From Anaerolineales bacterium (GTDB lineage Bacteria > Chloroflexota > Anaerolineae > Anaerolineales > Villigracilaceae), in the NCBI GenBank assembly GCA_028689195.1, contig JAQTWR010000176.1, positions 1 to 6,130 on the forward strand: a DNA stretch of 6,130 nucleotides, read 5' to 3'. Below, piece by piece: positions 1 through 5,737 of the stretch; the stretch's first letter is position 1, and the number at the start of each line of letters is the position of its first letter. The position numbers and the translations under genes are program-made. The notes below the pieces were generated by a model that did not search any database, was not told where the DNA came from, and saw only the letters and a list, made by a program, of their open reading frames with translations.

Positions 1-1155
1 CAAAACATAATCCGCTGCGCGAAGCACTTCGGGATAGGCATCTGCCACCGCGACATTCCAACCTGCGATTTCAAAACACGGCAGGTCATTGAGATCATTG
101 CCGATGTAGATAACCTGCTCCGCGCGGATTTGCTTACGGTCGAGCAGTTCCTTCAACACCCGACCTTTATCCTTAAGTCCGACATTGTGAATCGCCTCGA
201 CGCCCATTTTTTTCGCGCGCGCCAATACGACAGGATTCGGTTCAGACGAAAGGATCATCAACTCGATTCCTTTTTCGCGCAGGGTTTTGATATGCATGCT
301 ATCGCTGCGCGACGCGGAAATCATCTCGCGCCCATCTTGGTCTGTGATGACAAGATTATCCGTCACCACGCCGTCAAAATCACAGACGATTAACTTCACG
401 TCTGCGGGCATGGCGCGGCGCGGCTTCGCAGGCGAGACCATCTCCAGTCCGCTGTAGACTACGGCTTCGTATTTTGCCCAATCGGGCAGCGTGTCAATGT
501 CAACGGTGTAATTCGGGTCAATGGTCAGCGGGTAGATCACATCGCCCGTCAGCGAATTTTTCTTCGCGATGGTCGAGACGCGGATCGCGTCAATGTGTCC
601 CGTTTGCCAATACACAGGCGGAAGAATCTGGCGCGGCGCGTTATACGGCTCGGCGATTCCTTCCACTTCCAGCAACGGATTCAGGGGTTTGTTTTCGCCG
701 TTGAATCGCCACATCTTGAAGGGATTCTGCGCGGCAGGAACAACTCCGCGCACGCAATCAGCGTCTTTGTGATTGAGCAAAATTTTAATCGCATCATCCA
801 CCATATTCACTGGGCGAATTGGCGACGTGGGACGAAGTTGAATCACAATGTCAGGATGATAGCCTTCGATCTCTTCTAAAAACTTCAGCGCATGTTCAAA
901 GACGGGCAGGTCGGTGGTCTTATCCTGCGCGAATTCGGCGGGACGGAGGAAGGGCGTTTCCGCGCCCCACTCGCGCGCAACTGCCGCGATCTCTTCATCG
1001 TCGGTGGAGACAATCACGCGCGTCACAAGTTCAGATTGTTTTGCCGCGGCGATGCTCCACGCGATAAGCGGATAGCCCGCAAAATTGCGGATGTTCTTAC
1101 GCGGAATTCCTTTCGAGCCGCCGCGCGCGGGAATGAGAGCAAGAATTTCTGTCAT
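1..1155 (-). CDS. neuA: CMP-nonulosonate (acylneuraminate-type) cytidylyltransferase fused to KdsC-like HAD phosphatase, 3' end outside window
   Basis: I translated this frame from the ATG at 1155; 385 codons are open to the left edge, so the C-terminus is missing. Residues 1-235 are a NeuA-type nucleotidyltransferase. It has the CTP-binding start IPARGGSKGIPRKN (8-21), STDD (50-53), QLRPTSP (106-112), QTGHID (184-189) and the metal-binding DID (219-221). Residues about 252-385 are a capless HAD domain of the KdsC/YrbI type. Its motifs are intact: DFDGVVTD with nucleophile D259 and D261, SS (303-304), a Lys at 328 or 330, and GNDLNDLP (352-359). The NeuA domain activates a nonulosonic acid with CTP; the HAD domain would remove a phosphate from the sugar acid. 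The IPARGGSKG start fits NeuA/LegF/PseF enzymes rather than KdsB. Which sugar is used (sialic, legionaminic, pseudaminic, KDN) cannot be read here. The Shine-Dalgarno is weak (GGT about 7 nt upstream). The gene follows the dehydrogenase by 57 bp. Confidence 0.9.
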   Translation of the reverse strand, partial: MTEILALIPARGGSKGIPRKNIRNFAGYPLIAWSIAAAKQSELVTRVIVSTDDEEIAAVAREWGAETPFLRPAEFAQDKTTDLPVFEHALKFLEEIEGYHPDIVIQLRPTSPIRPVNMVDDAIKILLNHKDADCVRGVVPAAQNPFKMWRFNGENKPLNPLLEVEGIAEPYNAPRQILPPVYWQTGHIDAIRVSTIAKKNSLTGDVIYPLTIDPNYTVDIDTLPDWAKYEAVVYSGLEMVSPAKPRRAMPADVKLIVCDFDGVVTDNLVITDQDGREMISASRSDSMHIKTLREKGIELMILSSEPNPVVLARAKKMGVEAIHNVGLKDKGRVLKELLDRKQIRAEQVIYIGNDLNDLPCFEIAGWNVAVADAYPEVLRAADYVL

Positions 1156-1164
1156 ATATTTACC

Positions 1165-1203
1165 GTAGGGGCGGGTGTAGGGGCGAGGTTACCTCGCCTC
1201 TAC
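1165..1203. repeat. GTAGGGGCG palindromic intergenic repeat
   Basis: The 9-mer GTAGGGGCG occurs at 1165-1173 and again at 1177-1185. The second copy opens a palindrome with 13-bp arms (1177-1189 and 1191-1203, one mismatch) around a single T at 1190; the inner 8 bp of each arm (GGCGAGGT / ACCTCGCC) match perfectly. It fills most of the 57-bp gap and begins 9 nt after the dehydrogenase stop codon. No T-run follows on the minus strand, so it is not a typical intrinsic terminator. It looks like a dispersed intergenic repeat; only one copy is visible here. Confidence 0.7.
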
Positions 1204-1212
1204 CACAAATAA

Positions 1213-2040
1213 TCACCACGCCGTCCACCCGCCATCCACAACGACATTATTACCAGTCATGTATGATGAAGCGTCCGAAGCGAGGAAGAGCAACGCGCCG
1301 TTCATTTCGTCCTTCTTCGCCATGCGACCCAAAATCGTTTTGGCGGAATAATTCTTAACAAAATAATCTTCGTGGTTGTTGAACACGCCGCCGGGAGTGA
1401 GCGCATTCACGCGGATTTCGGTCTCGGCATAATAGGCGGCGAGATATTTAGTAAAGCCCATCACGCCCGCTTTGGTGGTGGTGTAATACACCGGCTTGAA
1501 CGCCACGCGCTTACCATCTTTGATGTAAATCCGCTGGTCGGGGCCATTCAGTCCGTACGTCGAACAGATGTTGATAACGCTGCCCTTTTTTCCTTGCGCG
1601 TTCATCTGCTTGACACACGCCTGCGTGACGAGGAACATGCCCGTCAGATTGACATTGAGCGCGGCATTCCACTGTTCGAGCGGATAATCTTCAAACGCGC
1701 CAGGGGCAATGCCTTTCGCCGCCGCGTCAGGATCAAACTTCGGGTCGAGCGCCGCCGAGTTGACGAGAATATCCAGCCGCCCGAAATTTTCCACGACGGC
1801 TTTCACCATCGCGTTGACGGATTCGGGCTTGGTGATGTCGGTCGCGACGCTCATCGCCTTGTAGCCGCTCTTGACGAGTTCATCGGCGACTTTGACGGTG
1901 GCTTCGCCGTTAAGGTCAACGACGGCGACTGCCGCGCCTGCTTCGGCAAGCGTTTTGCAAAATTCCTTGCCGAGCAAGCCTACTCCGCCTGTGACAACTG
2001 CCACGCGGTCTTTTAAACTGAATTTGTCGAGAATGGTCAT
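1213..2040 (-). CDS. Short-chain dehydrogenase/reductase, PtmA-like (surface glycan or nonulosonate pathway)
   Basis: A 275-residue NAD(P)-dependent oxidoreductase of normal SDR length. The Rossmann start is TGGVGLLG (17-24), which fits the TGxxGxxG spacing rather than the classical TGxxxGxG. D42 at the end of the second strand favours NAD(H). Other SDR marks are D68, the NSAA strand end (94-97), N131, catalytic S160, Y186 and K190 (YTTTK), PGG (216-218) and the C-terminal TGNNVVVDGG. A stretch of about 20 residues between S160 and Y186 and the GLLGKEF start recall PtmA of Campylobacter flagellin glycosylation, a gene found beside the CMP-legionaminate synthetase gene ptmB. The same pairing occurs here with the cytidylyltransferase downstream. 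This match is from memory and the substrate is unknown. The ATG at 2040 has a good Shine-Dalgarno, AAGGA, at 2054-2050 with a 9-nt spacer. It is probably co-transcribed with the gene at 1-1155. Confidence 0.88.
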   Translation of the reverse strand: MTILDKFSLKDRVAVVTGGVGLLGKEFCKTLAEAGAAVAVVDLNGEATVKVADELVKSGYKAMSVATDITKPESVNAMVKAVVENFGRLDILVNSAALDPKFDPDAAAKGIAPGAFEDYPLEQWNAALNVNLTGMFLVTQACVKQMNAQGKKGSVINICSTYGLNGPDQRIYIKDGKRVAFKPVYYTTTKAGVMGFTKYLAAYYAETEIRVNALTPGGVFNNHEDYFVKNYSAKTILGRMAKKDEMNGALLFLASDASSYMTGNNVVVDGGWTAW

Positions 2041-2057
2041 GGGTAAATTTCCTTTAT

Positions 2058-2090
2058 AGACCTGACAGGTTTTGAAAACCTGTCAGGTCT
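2058..2090. repeat. Perfect 33-bp palindrome, AGACCTGACAGG family
   Basis: Perfect inverted repeat with 16-bp arms, AGACCTGACAGGTTTT at 2058-2073 and its reverse complement at 2075-2090, around a single G at 2074. It begins 4 nt after the stop of the membrane-protein gene and ends 3 nt before the purine-rich ribosome-binding stretch of the dehydrogenase. Folded RNA would form a strong hairpin, but no U-run follows, so it is a poor intrinsic terminator. It could instead affect ribosome access to the dehydrogenase or stabilise the upstream mRNA end. It shares the outer AGACCT/AGGTCT ends with the element at 5652-5666. Confidence 0.85.
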
Positions 2091-2094
2091 GATG

Positions 2095-3789
2095 TTATGG
2101 AGCCGTATAAATTTTATCGCCTTGCGTTTGGAGCGCAAGATATAAGCCTTTAGAAACTTGGTCGTACACTTTTTGCGCTTCCGCTGATTCTGATCCAGTA
2201 TCAAACAACGCAAGGACAGCCTTGCCAGATAAAACGTCTTTTTGCAGGAGCGCTACGCCTTTTTCGAAATTTCCACGCGGCAAACCTGTCACTGAGTCCA
2301 CGAGATCAGGAAGGACGAGGGCGGGATGGTCAGCATGGAGATAGACCGCGCCGGGCTGGTTGGTGTAAATGCGCGTGTCGGCGGGGAGTTTGGCGAGAAA
2401 GTCCATTGCTTTAGAATCATACCACTTGAAGGAGGCGAGACCCTGTCCGCCACCGAGGTGGAGCGCTTGGGCGGAGGCATAGGTTTTGGGGATGGATAGG
2501 AAGAGAATGGATAAATAGAGAATAGCGACAACTATCGTCATTGCGAGCCGCGATAGCGGCGAAGCAATCTCCCTACCATTAGAGGATTGCTCACCTGCCC
2601 TAGCGGGCGACGCTAGGGTCGCCGTCGCTACGCTCCTCCTCGCAATGACATGATACAAAAAGTAAACAAGCAACACAAACAGCGACACATATACAGGCGC
2701 AAGGATTCTCAACTTGAATTTAGTCGCTTGGTCAAAGAACAACATGGATGAAACAATAGAAGCGAGATAGCCAAAGATATAAAGTCCATTGGCGAAGGAT
2801 AAAACTTCAGGCATGGCGCTGGTTGGATGGAAGAATTTTTTCAAGCCTTTGGTTGCAATCCAAACCAAGATAACGAGAGCAATAAGCGCGACAAGAATAA
2901 AAAGCGACGTCACGTCTTTAACCATTGCGCGGCGCAAAGATTCAACAGGAACAAGAAATTCGGAGATGTTGTAGATAAATGAATTAATATGTTCTTCGGT
3001 CAGCGGGTGATAGACAAAAGTGCGATTAGTGGCGTTATCGGTGACGAGTTTATTGCGAACGCTCCACGCCAGCGCAAGCGGAAGAAAACCAACAAGGAAA
3101 ATTCCCGCGCTGGTCAGGCGTTTTTTCCAGTTGTCCTGTAAAAGAATGAGGGCTAATAAAAATGTGGCGAGCAGGGCAAGTCCCGCGTAACGGGTGAGAT
3201 AGGCGAGGGATGTGAGAACGCCTGCGGCAATGAGCCAGCCCTCACCCCTGCCCCTCTCCCACAGGGCGAGGGGTTTATGACTCCCTTCTCCATTTGGGAG
3301 AAGGGTTGGGGATGAGGGATATTTTTCAAACGTCAAAAACGCGGCGAGGGTGAAGAAGATATACAGCGGCTCGCTCATGGCGACGACGTGGACGTCGAAC
3401 AATGAGTCGTTGATGAGGAATAAGAGCGCAAGCGCAATCCCCGCCAGTTGCGATTTGGTCATCCGCCAGCCGATGACGCCAGGCAAAAAGATATTCGCGC
3501 CAAAGAGAAACGCGACCAAAAATCGCGCGGCACGGAGCGGGTCCATGCCGCTGAGTCCGATGAATGCTAGAGTGATTGAAAAGACGGGGGGAAAGTGTGT
3601 GACATATCCGTTGCTGGCGAGATAGGCTTCGCGGTAGCCTTGTCCGCTTAAGATACTGCGCGCGCCTGCGACGTATGCAATCGAGTCATCTGATAAGCCC
3701 AGCCCTTCGGGAGTCGCATAGAGGACGAGGAAAATTCCAGCGAGGGCAACCAGAATGAGGGTAGGAAAAAACGCGCGTTGTTTGGTCAT
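2095..3789 (-). CDS. Multi-pass membrane protein, GT39/ArnT-like glycosyltransferase, with two in-frame repeat insertions
   Basis: A 564-residue integral membrane protein with about ten hydrophobic helices up to residue 435 and a C-terminal soluble part. TM1 is about residues 7-24. The following loop has D34-D35 in a DDSIAYVAGA context with a Gly-rich GQGY, as in GT39/PMT_2 and ArnT enzymes, where this loop holds the catalytic acid. SEPLYIF (139-145), TRYAGLALL (199-207) and RILAPVYV (361-368) also fit. Such proteins use polyprenyl-phosphate sugars on the outer membrane face. Residues about 158-184 and 381-418 are encoded by palindromic repeats and are not family sequence; without them the protein would be about 499 residues. 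The frame is open upstream to a TTG at 3846, but that part lies in another repeat. The ATG at 3789 just before TM1 is preferred; ATGs at 3801 and 3807 are alternatives. None has a clear Shine-Dalgarno. The donor and acceptor are unknown. Confidence 0.78.
   Translation of the reverse strand: MTKQRAFFPTLILVALAGIFLVLYATPEGLGLSDDSIAYVAGARSILSGQGYREAYLASNGYVTHFPPVFSITLAFIGLSGMDPLRAARFLVAFLFGANIFLPGVIGWRMTKSQLAGIALALLFLINDSLFDVHVVAMSEPLYIFFTLAAFLTFEKYPSSPTLLPNGEGSHKPLALWERGRGEGWLIAAGVLTSLAYLTRYAGLALLATFLLALILLQDNWKKRLTSAGIFLVGFLPLALAWSVRNKLVTDNATNRTFVYHPLTEEHINSFIYNISEFLVPVESLRRAMVKDVTSLFILVALIALVILVWIATKGLKKFFHPTSAMPEVLSFANGLYIFGYLASIVSSMLFFDQATKFKLRILAPVYVSLFVLLVYFLYHVIARRSVATATLASPARAGEQSSNGREIASPLSRLAMTIVVAILYLSILFLSIPKTYASAQALHLGGGQGLASFKWYDSKAMDFLAKLPADTRIYTNQPGAVYLHADHPALVLPDLVDSVTGLPRGNFEKGVALLQKDVLSGKAVLALFDTGSESAEAQKVYDQVSKGLYLALQTQGDKIYTAP
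2537..2649. repeat. GTCATTGCGAG palindromic element (copy A) inside the membrane-protein gene
   Basis: About 113 bp bounded by perfect 11-bp inverted ends, GTCATTGCGAG at 2537-2547 and CTCGCAATGAC at 2639-2649. It contains the GAAGCAATCTCC core (2561-2572) typical of this widespread class of short dispersed repeats. Its left 38 nt (2535-2572) are an exact reverse complement of 3855-3892. On the minus strand it is read without a stop and encodes residues 381-418, a polar Arg/Ala/Ser-rich stretch between two hydrophobic helices (about 365-379 and 419-433). It carries no gene of its own and must be non-autonomous. Confidence 0.9.
3239..3318. repeat. CCCTCACCCC-type palindromic repeat inside the membrane-protein gene
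   Basis: About 80 bp with near-inverted ends, CCCTCACCCC at 3239-3248 and GGGGATGAGGG at 3308-3318. Two hairpins lie inside: CCCTTCTCC (3283-3291) with GGAGAAGGG (3297-3305), a perfect 9-bp stem with a 5-nt loop; and 3251-3260 with 3264-3273, a 10-bp stem with one mismatch. It belongs to a dispersed repeat class known from many bacterial genomes, recognised here by its CCCTCACCCC/GGGGATGAGGG ends. On the minus strand it encodes residues 158-184 (SPTLLPNGEG, then LALWERGRGEG) in frame. These lie between the helix after SEPLYIF and the helix starting WLIAAG. Confidence 0.87.
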
Positions 3790-3791
3790 AG

Positions 3792-3892
3792 AAAAAAACA
3801 TCGTCATTGCGAGGGCGATGCTCTTCCGCCCGAAGCAATCTCCCAATCCAGCAAGGAGATTGCTTCGCCGCTATCGCGGCTCGCAATGACGA
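3792..3892 (-). terminator. Possible intrinsic terminator formed by repeat copy B plus a T7 tract
   Basis: Read on the minus strand, the long stem of copy B (13-bp base, 3880-3892 with 3801-3813) is followed by TG and then seven T residues (3798-3792). A hairpin followed by a U-run fits a Rho-independent terminator for the sulfate-activation gene, which ends just before it. The stem is longer and more interrupted than usual, and the U-run is separated from it by two bases. If it works, the next gene must depend on read-through or on its own promoter, which I could not identify. Confidence 0.35.
3801..3892. repeat. GTCATTGCGAG palindromic element (copy B) between sulfurylase and membrane-protein genes
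   Basis: A 92-bp element with perfect 13-bp inverted ends, TCGTCATTGCGAG at 3801-3813 and its reverse complement at 3880-3892. A second, nested inverted repeat lies inside: CGAAGCAATCTCC at 3831-3843 and GGAGATTGCTTCG at 3855-3867 (13 bp, perfect). The right 38 nt are identical in inverted orientation to the left end of copy A. It begins 8 nt after the sulfurylase stop codon and ends 11 nt upstream of the preferred start of the membrane-protein gene, so it supplies nearly all of that gene's leader and any frame extension before the ATG at 3789. Confidence 0.92.
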
Positions 3893-3900
3893 ATAGGAAT

Positions 3901-5628
3901 CTATTTTACAGGCAGAAGATAGCCCTGTTCTTCGAGGTACTTGACGATGATGTGGGCGTTGTCTTCGGGGGAGGCGCCGAAACCCTTGAGCGTGATTTCG
4001 GGGTTGATCGGCTGCTCGTAGGGATCATCCACGCCGGTGAAACCCATCGGCTTGCCGTCAATCATTGCCTGACGCGCCTTCGCGTACAGACCTTTCACGT
4101 CGCGCTCTTCGCAGACTTCGACGGGGGTGTCCATGTAAATTTCTATGAAGTTCTCGCCGACCATTTTGCGCGCTTCTTCGCGGGTGGCGCGGTAGGGGCT
4201 GATGGCGGCGCAGATGACAATGCCGCCCGCGTGAACAATTTCGCCCGCGACGAATCCGATGCGGAGGATGTTGGTATCGCGGTCTTCTTTGCTAAAGCCG
4301 AGTCCTTTTGAGAGATGGGTGCGAACCACATCGCCGTCGAGGATCGCGGTTTCTCGTCCGCGTTCGAGTAATAACGTTGTAAGCACGGCGGTTGTCGCGG
4401 ATTTGCCCGAACCGCTGAGCCCCGTGAACCAAATTCCGAATCCCTGCTCGTGGCGCGGAGGATACATCTCGCGGAGAATTTCCGCGGTCTCGGGACGGGT
4501 GAACCACTCGGGGAGCAGTTTTCCCTTGGCGAGATAATCATCGCGGACTTGCGTGCCAGAGATGTTCGCGACTTTCGCACCCTGCGGAACATCCTTCTGC
4601 TCGACGTAGCGTTCTTCGTCGGGGAGATAAACAAGCATTTCAAACGGAACCATCTTGACGCCGAGTTCCGCTTCGTATTTGTTCATGATTTCTTGCGCGT
4701 CATACGGACCGTAGAACGGCTTGCCCGTGGAATCATTGCCAGGTCCCGCATGATCGCGTCCGACGATGAAATGATTCGCGCCATGATTGCGGCGGATGAT
4801 CGCGTGCAGCAGCGCTTCTTTCGGTCCAGCCATTCTCATCGCCAGCGGAAGCAGACTGAGCATGGTGTCTTTTTTATCGTAATAATTATCAACCAACGCC
4901 TTGTAGGTGCGGACACGGGTGTAGTGATCCACATCGCCGGGCTTGGTCATGCCGACCACGGGATGAACGATCAGCGCGCCATTGACCTGCGCCGCAGCGC
5001 GTTTGGTCAACTCTTCGTGAATGCGGTGCAGCGGATTGCGCGTCTGGAAGGCGACGACGTTGTCGTGTCCCATCTCTTCGAGCATTTCGCGGACTTGCGC
5101 GGGGGTGTGGCGCAGGTTGACAAAGTCATAATACTTGGGCAGGTTGATGACCTTCATCGGTCCGCTGATGCAGACCTTGCCCCAGCGTCCCATTTCGGAA
5201 ACCATCGGGTGCTTGGAATCGGTCGAGCCGTAAGCAAGCGCGGCTTCGGCGTCGGCGTCCCAGTGATAGACCTCGTCGAGAGTCATCACCGCGATCAGAT
5301 CGAAGTTGGCGCTGCGCAGCGCGAGTTCCTCGCCGACGGTGGGCAGTTCCTTCGGGTCAGCCGTCAAAGTGATCGGCAGCGGGAAGAGGGTGCCATCCGC
5401 GAGACGCATTTCATGCAGCACGCGTTCGTAATCGGCTTTGCCCATGAACGTGGTCAACGGGGAGAAGCCGCCCGTGGCGATCAGTTCGAGGTCGCACATG
5501 TTGCGCATGGTGATCTTGATCGAGGGAAGTTTTCCGGCGCGCGCGATGAGTTCCTCGCGTTCCTTGCCTTCTACAACAAGATTGACCAGTTGGCCTCCAT
5601 AAGGAGGAATGAGTTTTGCTTTTGCCAT
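3901..5628 (-). CDS. sat-cysC: Bifunctional sulfate adenylyltransferase / adenylylsulfate kinase
   Basis: A 575-residue fusion that makes PAPS in the cytoplasm: sulfate plus ATP gives APS and pyrophosphate, then APS plus ATP gives PAPS. The ATP sulfurylase part is residues 1-390, with QTRNPLHRIHE (195-205) and GRDHAGPG (290-297), the two nucleotide-binding motifs of the family. The APS kinase part is about 395-575: P-loop GLSGSGKS (403-410), DGDVVR (431-436), ISPYR (476-480), RDVKGLYAKAR (509-519) and FTGVDDPYE (530-538). All kinase motifs are intact, so this is unlikely to be the inactive regulatory domain seen in fungal sulfurylases. The ATG at 5628 has GGAG at 5642-5639 with a 10-nt spacer, and a TATAAT box lies further upstream, so the gene may start its own transcript. 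PAPS may feed assimilatory reduction or sulfotransferases; neither a reductase nor a sulfotransferase is visible in the window. Confidence 0.97.
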   Translation of the reverse strand: MAKAKLIPPYGGQLVNLVVEGKEREELIARAGKLPSIKITMRNMCDLELIATGGFSPLTTFMGKADYERVLHEMRLADGTLFPLPITLTADPKELPTVGEELALRSANFDLIAVMTLDEVYHWDADAEAALAYGSTDSKHPMVSEMGRWGKVCISGPMKVINLPKYYDFVNLRHTPAQVREMLEEMGHDNVVAFQTRNPLHRIHEELTKRAAAQVNGALIVHPVVGMTKPGDVDHYTRVRTYKALVDNYYDKKDTMLSLLPLAMRMAGPKEALLHAIIRRNHGANHFIVGRDHAGPGNDSTGKPFYGPYDAQEIMNKYEAELGVKMVPFEMLVYLPDEERYVEQKDVPQGAKVANISGTQVRDDYLAKGKLLPEWFTRPETAEILREMYPPRHEQGFGIWFTGLSGSGKSATTAVLTTLLLERGRETAILDGDVVRTHLSKGLGFSKEDRDTNILRIGFVAGEIVHAGGIVICAAISPYRATREEARKMVGENFIEIYMDTPVEVCEERDVKGLYAKARQAMIDGKPMGFTGVDDPYEQPINPEITLKGFGASPEDNAHIIVKYLEEQGYLLPVK

Positions 5629-5651
5629 TATGTTTTTACTCCATTTAGATA

Positions 5652-5666
5652 AGACCTCGGAGGTCT
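5652..5666. repeat. Short palindrome AGACCTC-G-GAGGTCT
   Basis: Perfect inverted repeat with 7-bp arms around one G. It lies in the probable 5' leader of the sulfate-activation gene, 10 nt upstream of its GGAG ribosome-binding site. It shares the AGACCT/AGGTCT ends and the one-base centre with the longer palindrome at 2058-2090, so it may be a short member of a related repeat class or a small operator. It is short enough that chance cannot be excluded. Confidence 0.55.
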
Positions 5667-5685
5667 AAGATTGTCACAAGCGCAA

Positions 5686-5714
5686 ATTATACTCCAAAAT
5701 TCACCCACTGAATT
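5686..5714 (-). promoter_or_regulatory. Candidate promoter for the sulfate-activation gene
   Basis: On the minus strand a perfect TATAAT lies at 5691-5686. At the 17-bp spacing the -35 position (5714-5709) reads AATTCA, a weak match to TTGACA. The start of transcription would fall near 5679, giving a leader of about 50 nt that includes the palindrome at 5652-5666. The -10 is good but the -35 is poor, so an activator or a chance match are both possible. Confidence 0.45.
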
Positions 5715-5718
5715 TTGG
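5694..5718. other. Perfect 10-bp inverted repeat overlapping the candidate promoter
   Basis: CCAAAATTCA at 5694-5703 and TGAATTTTGG at 5709-5718 form a perfect stem with a 5-nt loop. It lies 19 nt past the stop of the upstream partial gene and directly before the TATAAT box, covering the spacer and the -35 position. It could be an operator for a dimeric regulator, or a weak terminator of the upstream gene. There is no U-run after it on the minus strand, which argues against a strong terminator. Confidence 0.5.
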
Positions 5719-5737
5719 AAACGCATTCAGATCGTTT

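Noticed and set aside
1165..1185. Two GTAGGGGCG units as the start of a CRISPR or tandem array
   Set aside because: Only two 9-bp units at a 12-bp spacing are present and the second is part of a palindrome; there are no spacers.
130..1212. Several short plus-strand open frames at the left end
   Set aside because: All overlap the minus-strand cytidylyltransferase/phosphatase frame, which is continuous for 385 codons with family motifs throughout.
1372..2016. 214-residue open frame on the plus strand
   Set aside because: Antisense to the dehydrogenase, which has a complete catalytic Ser-Tyr-Lys set. No domain or ribosome-binding site supports the plus-strand frame.
3790..3846. N-terminal extension of the membrane protein from the TTG at 3846
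   Set aside because: The extra 19 residues are almost entirely translated repeat copy B. The ATG at 3789 gives a short polar N-terminus leading straight into TM1.
2537..3892. Copies A and B as the ends of one composite transposon
   Set aside because: No transposase lies between them and each copy is a complete palindromic unit by itself, so two separate small elements are the simpler reading.
3778..4311. 177-residue plus-strand open frame across the repeat and the end of the sulfurylase gene
   Set aside because: Its first part is translated repeat and the remainder is antisense to the APS kinase domain.
4450..5652. 400-residue open frame on the plus strand
   Set aside because: It lies fully antisense to the ATP sulfurylase/APS kinase, whose motifs are unmistakable. 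Its His/Arg/Asp/Val-rich make-up is what the complement of a GC-biased gene gives.
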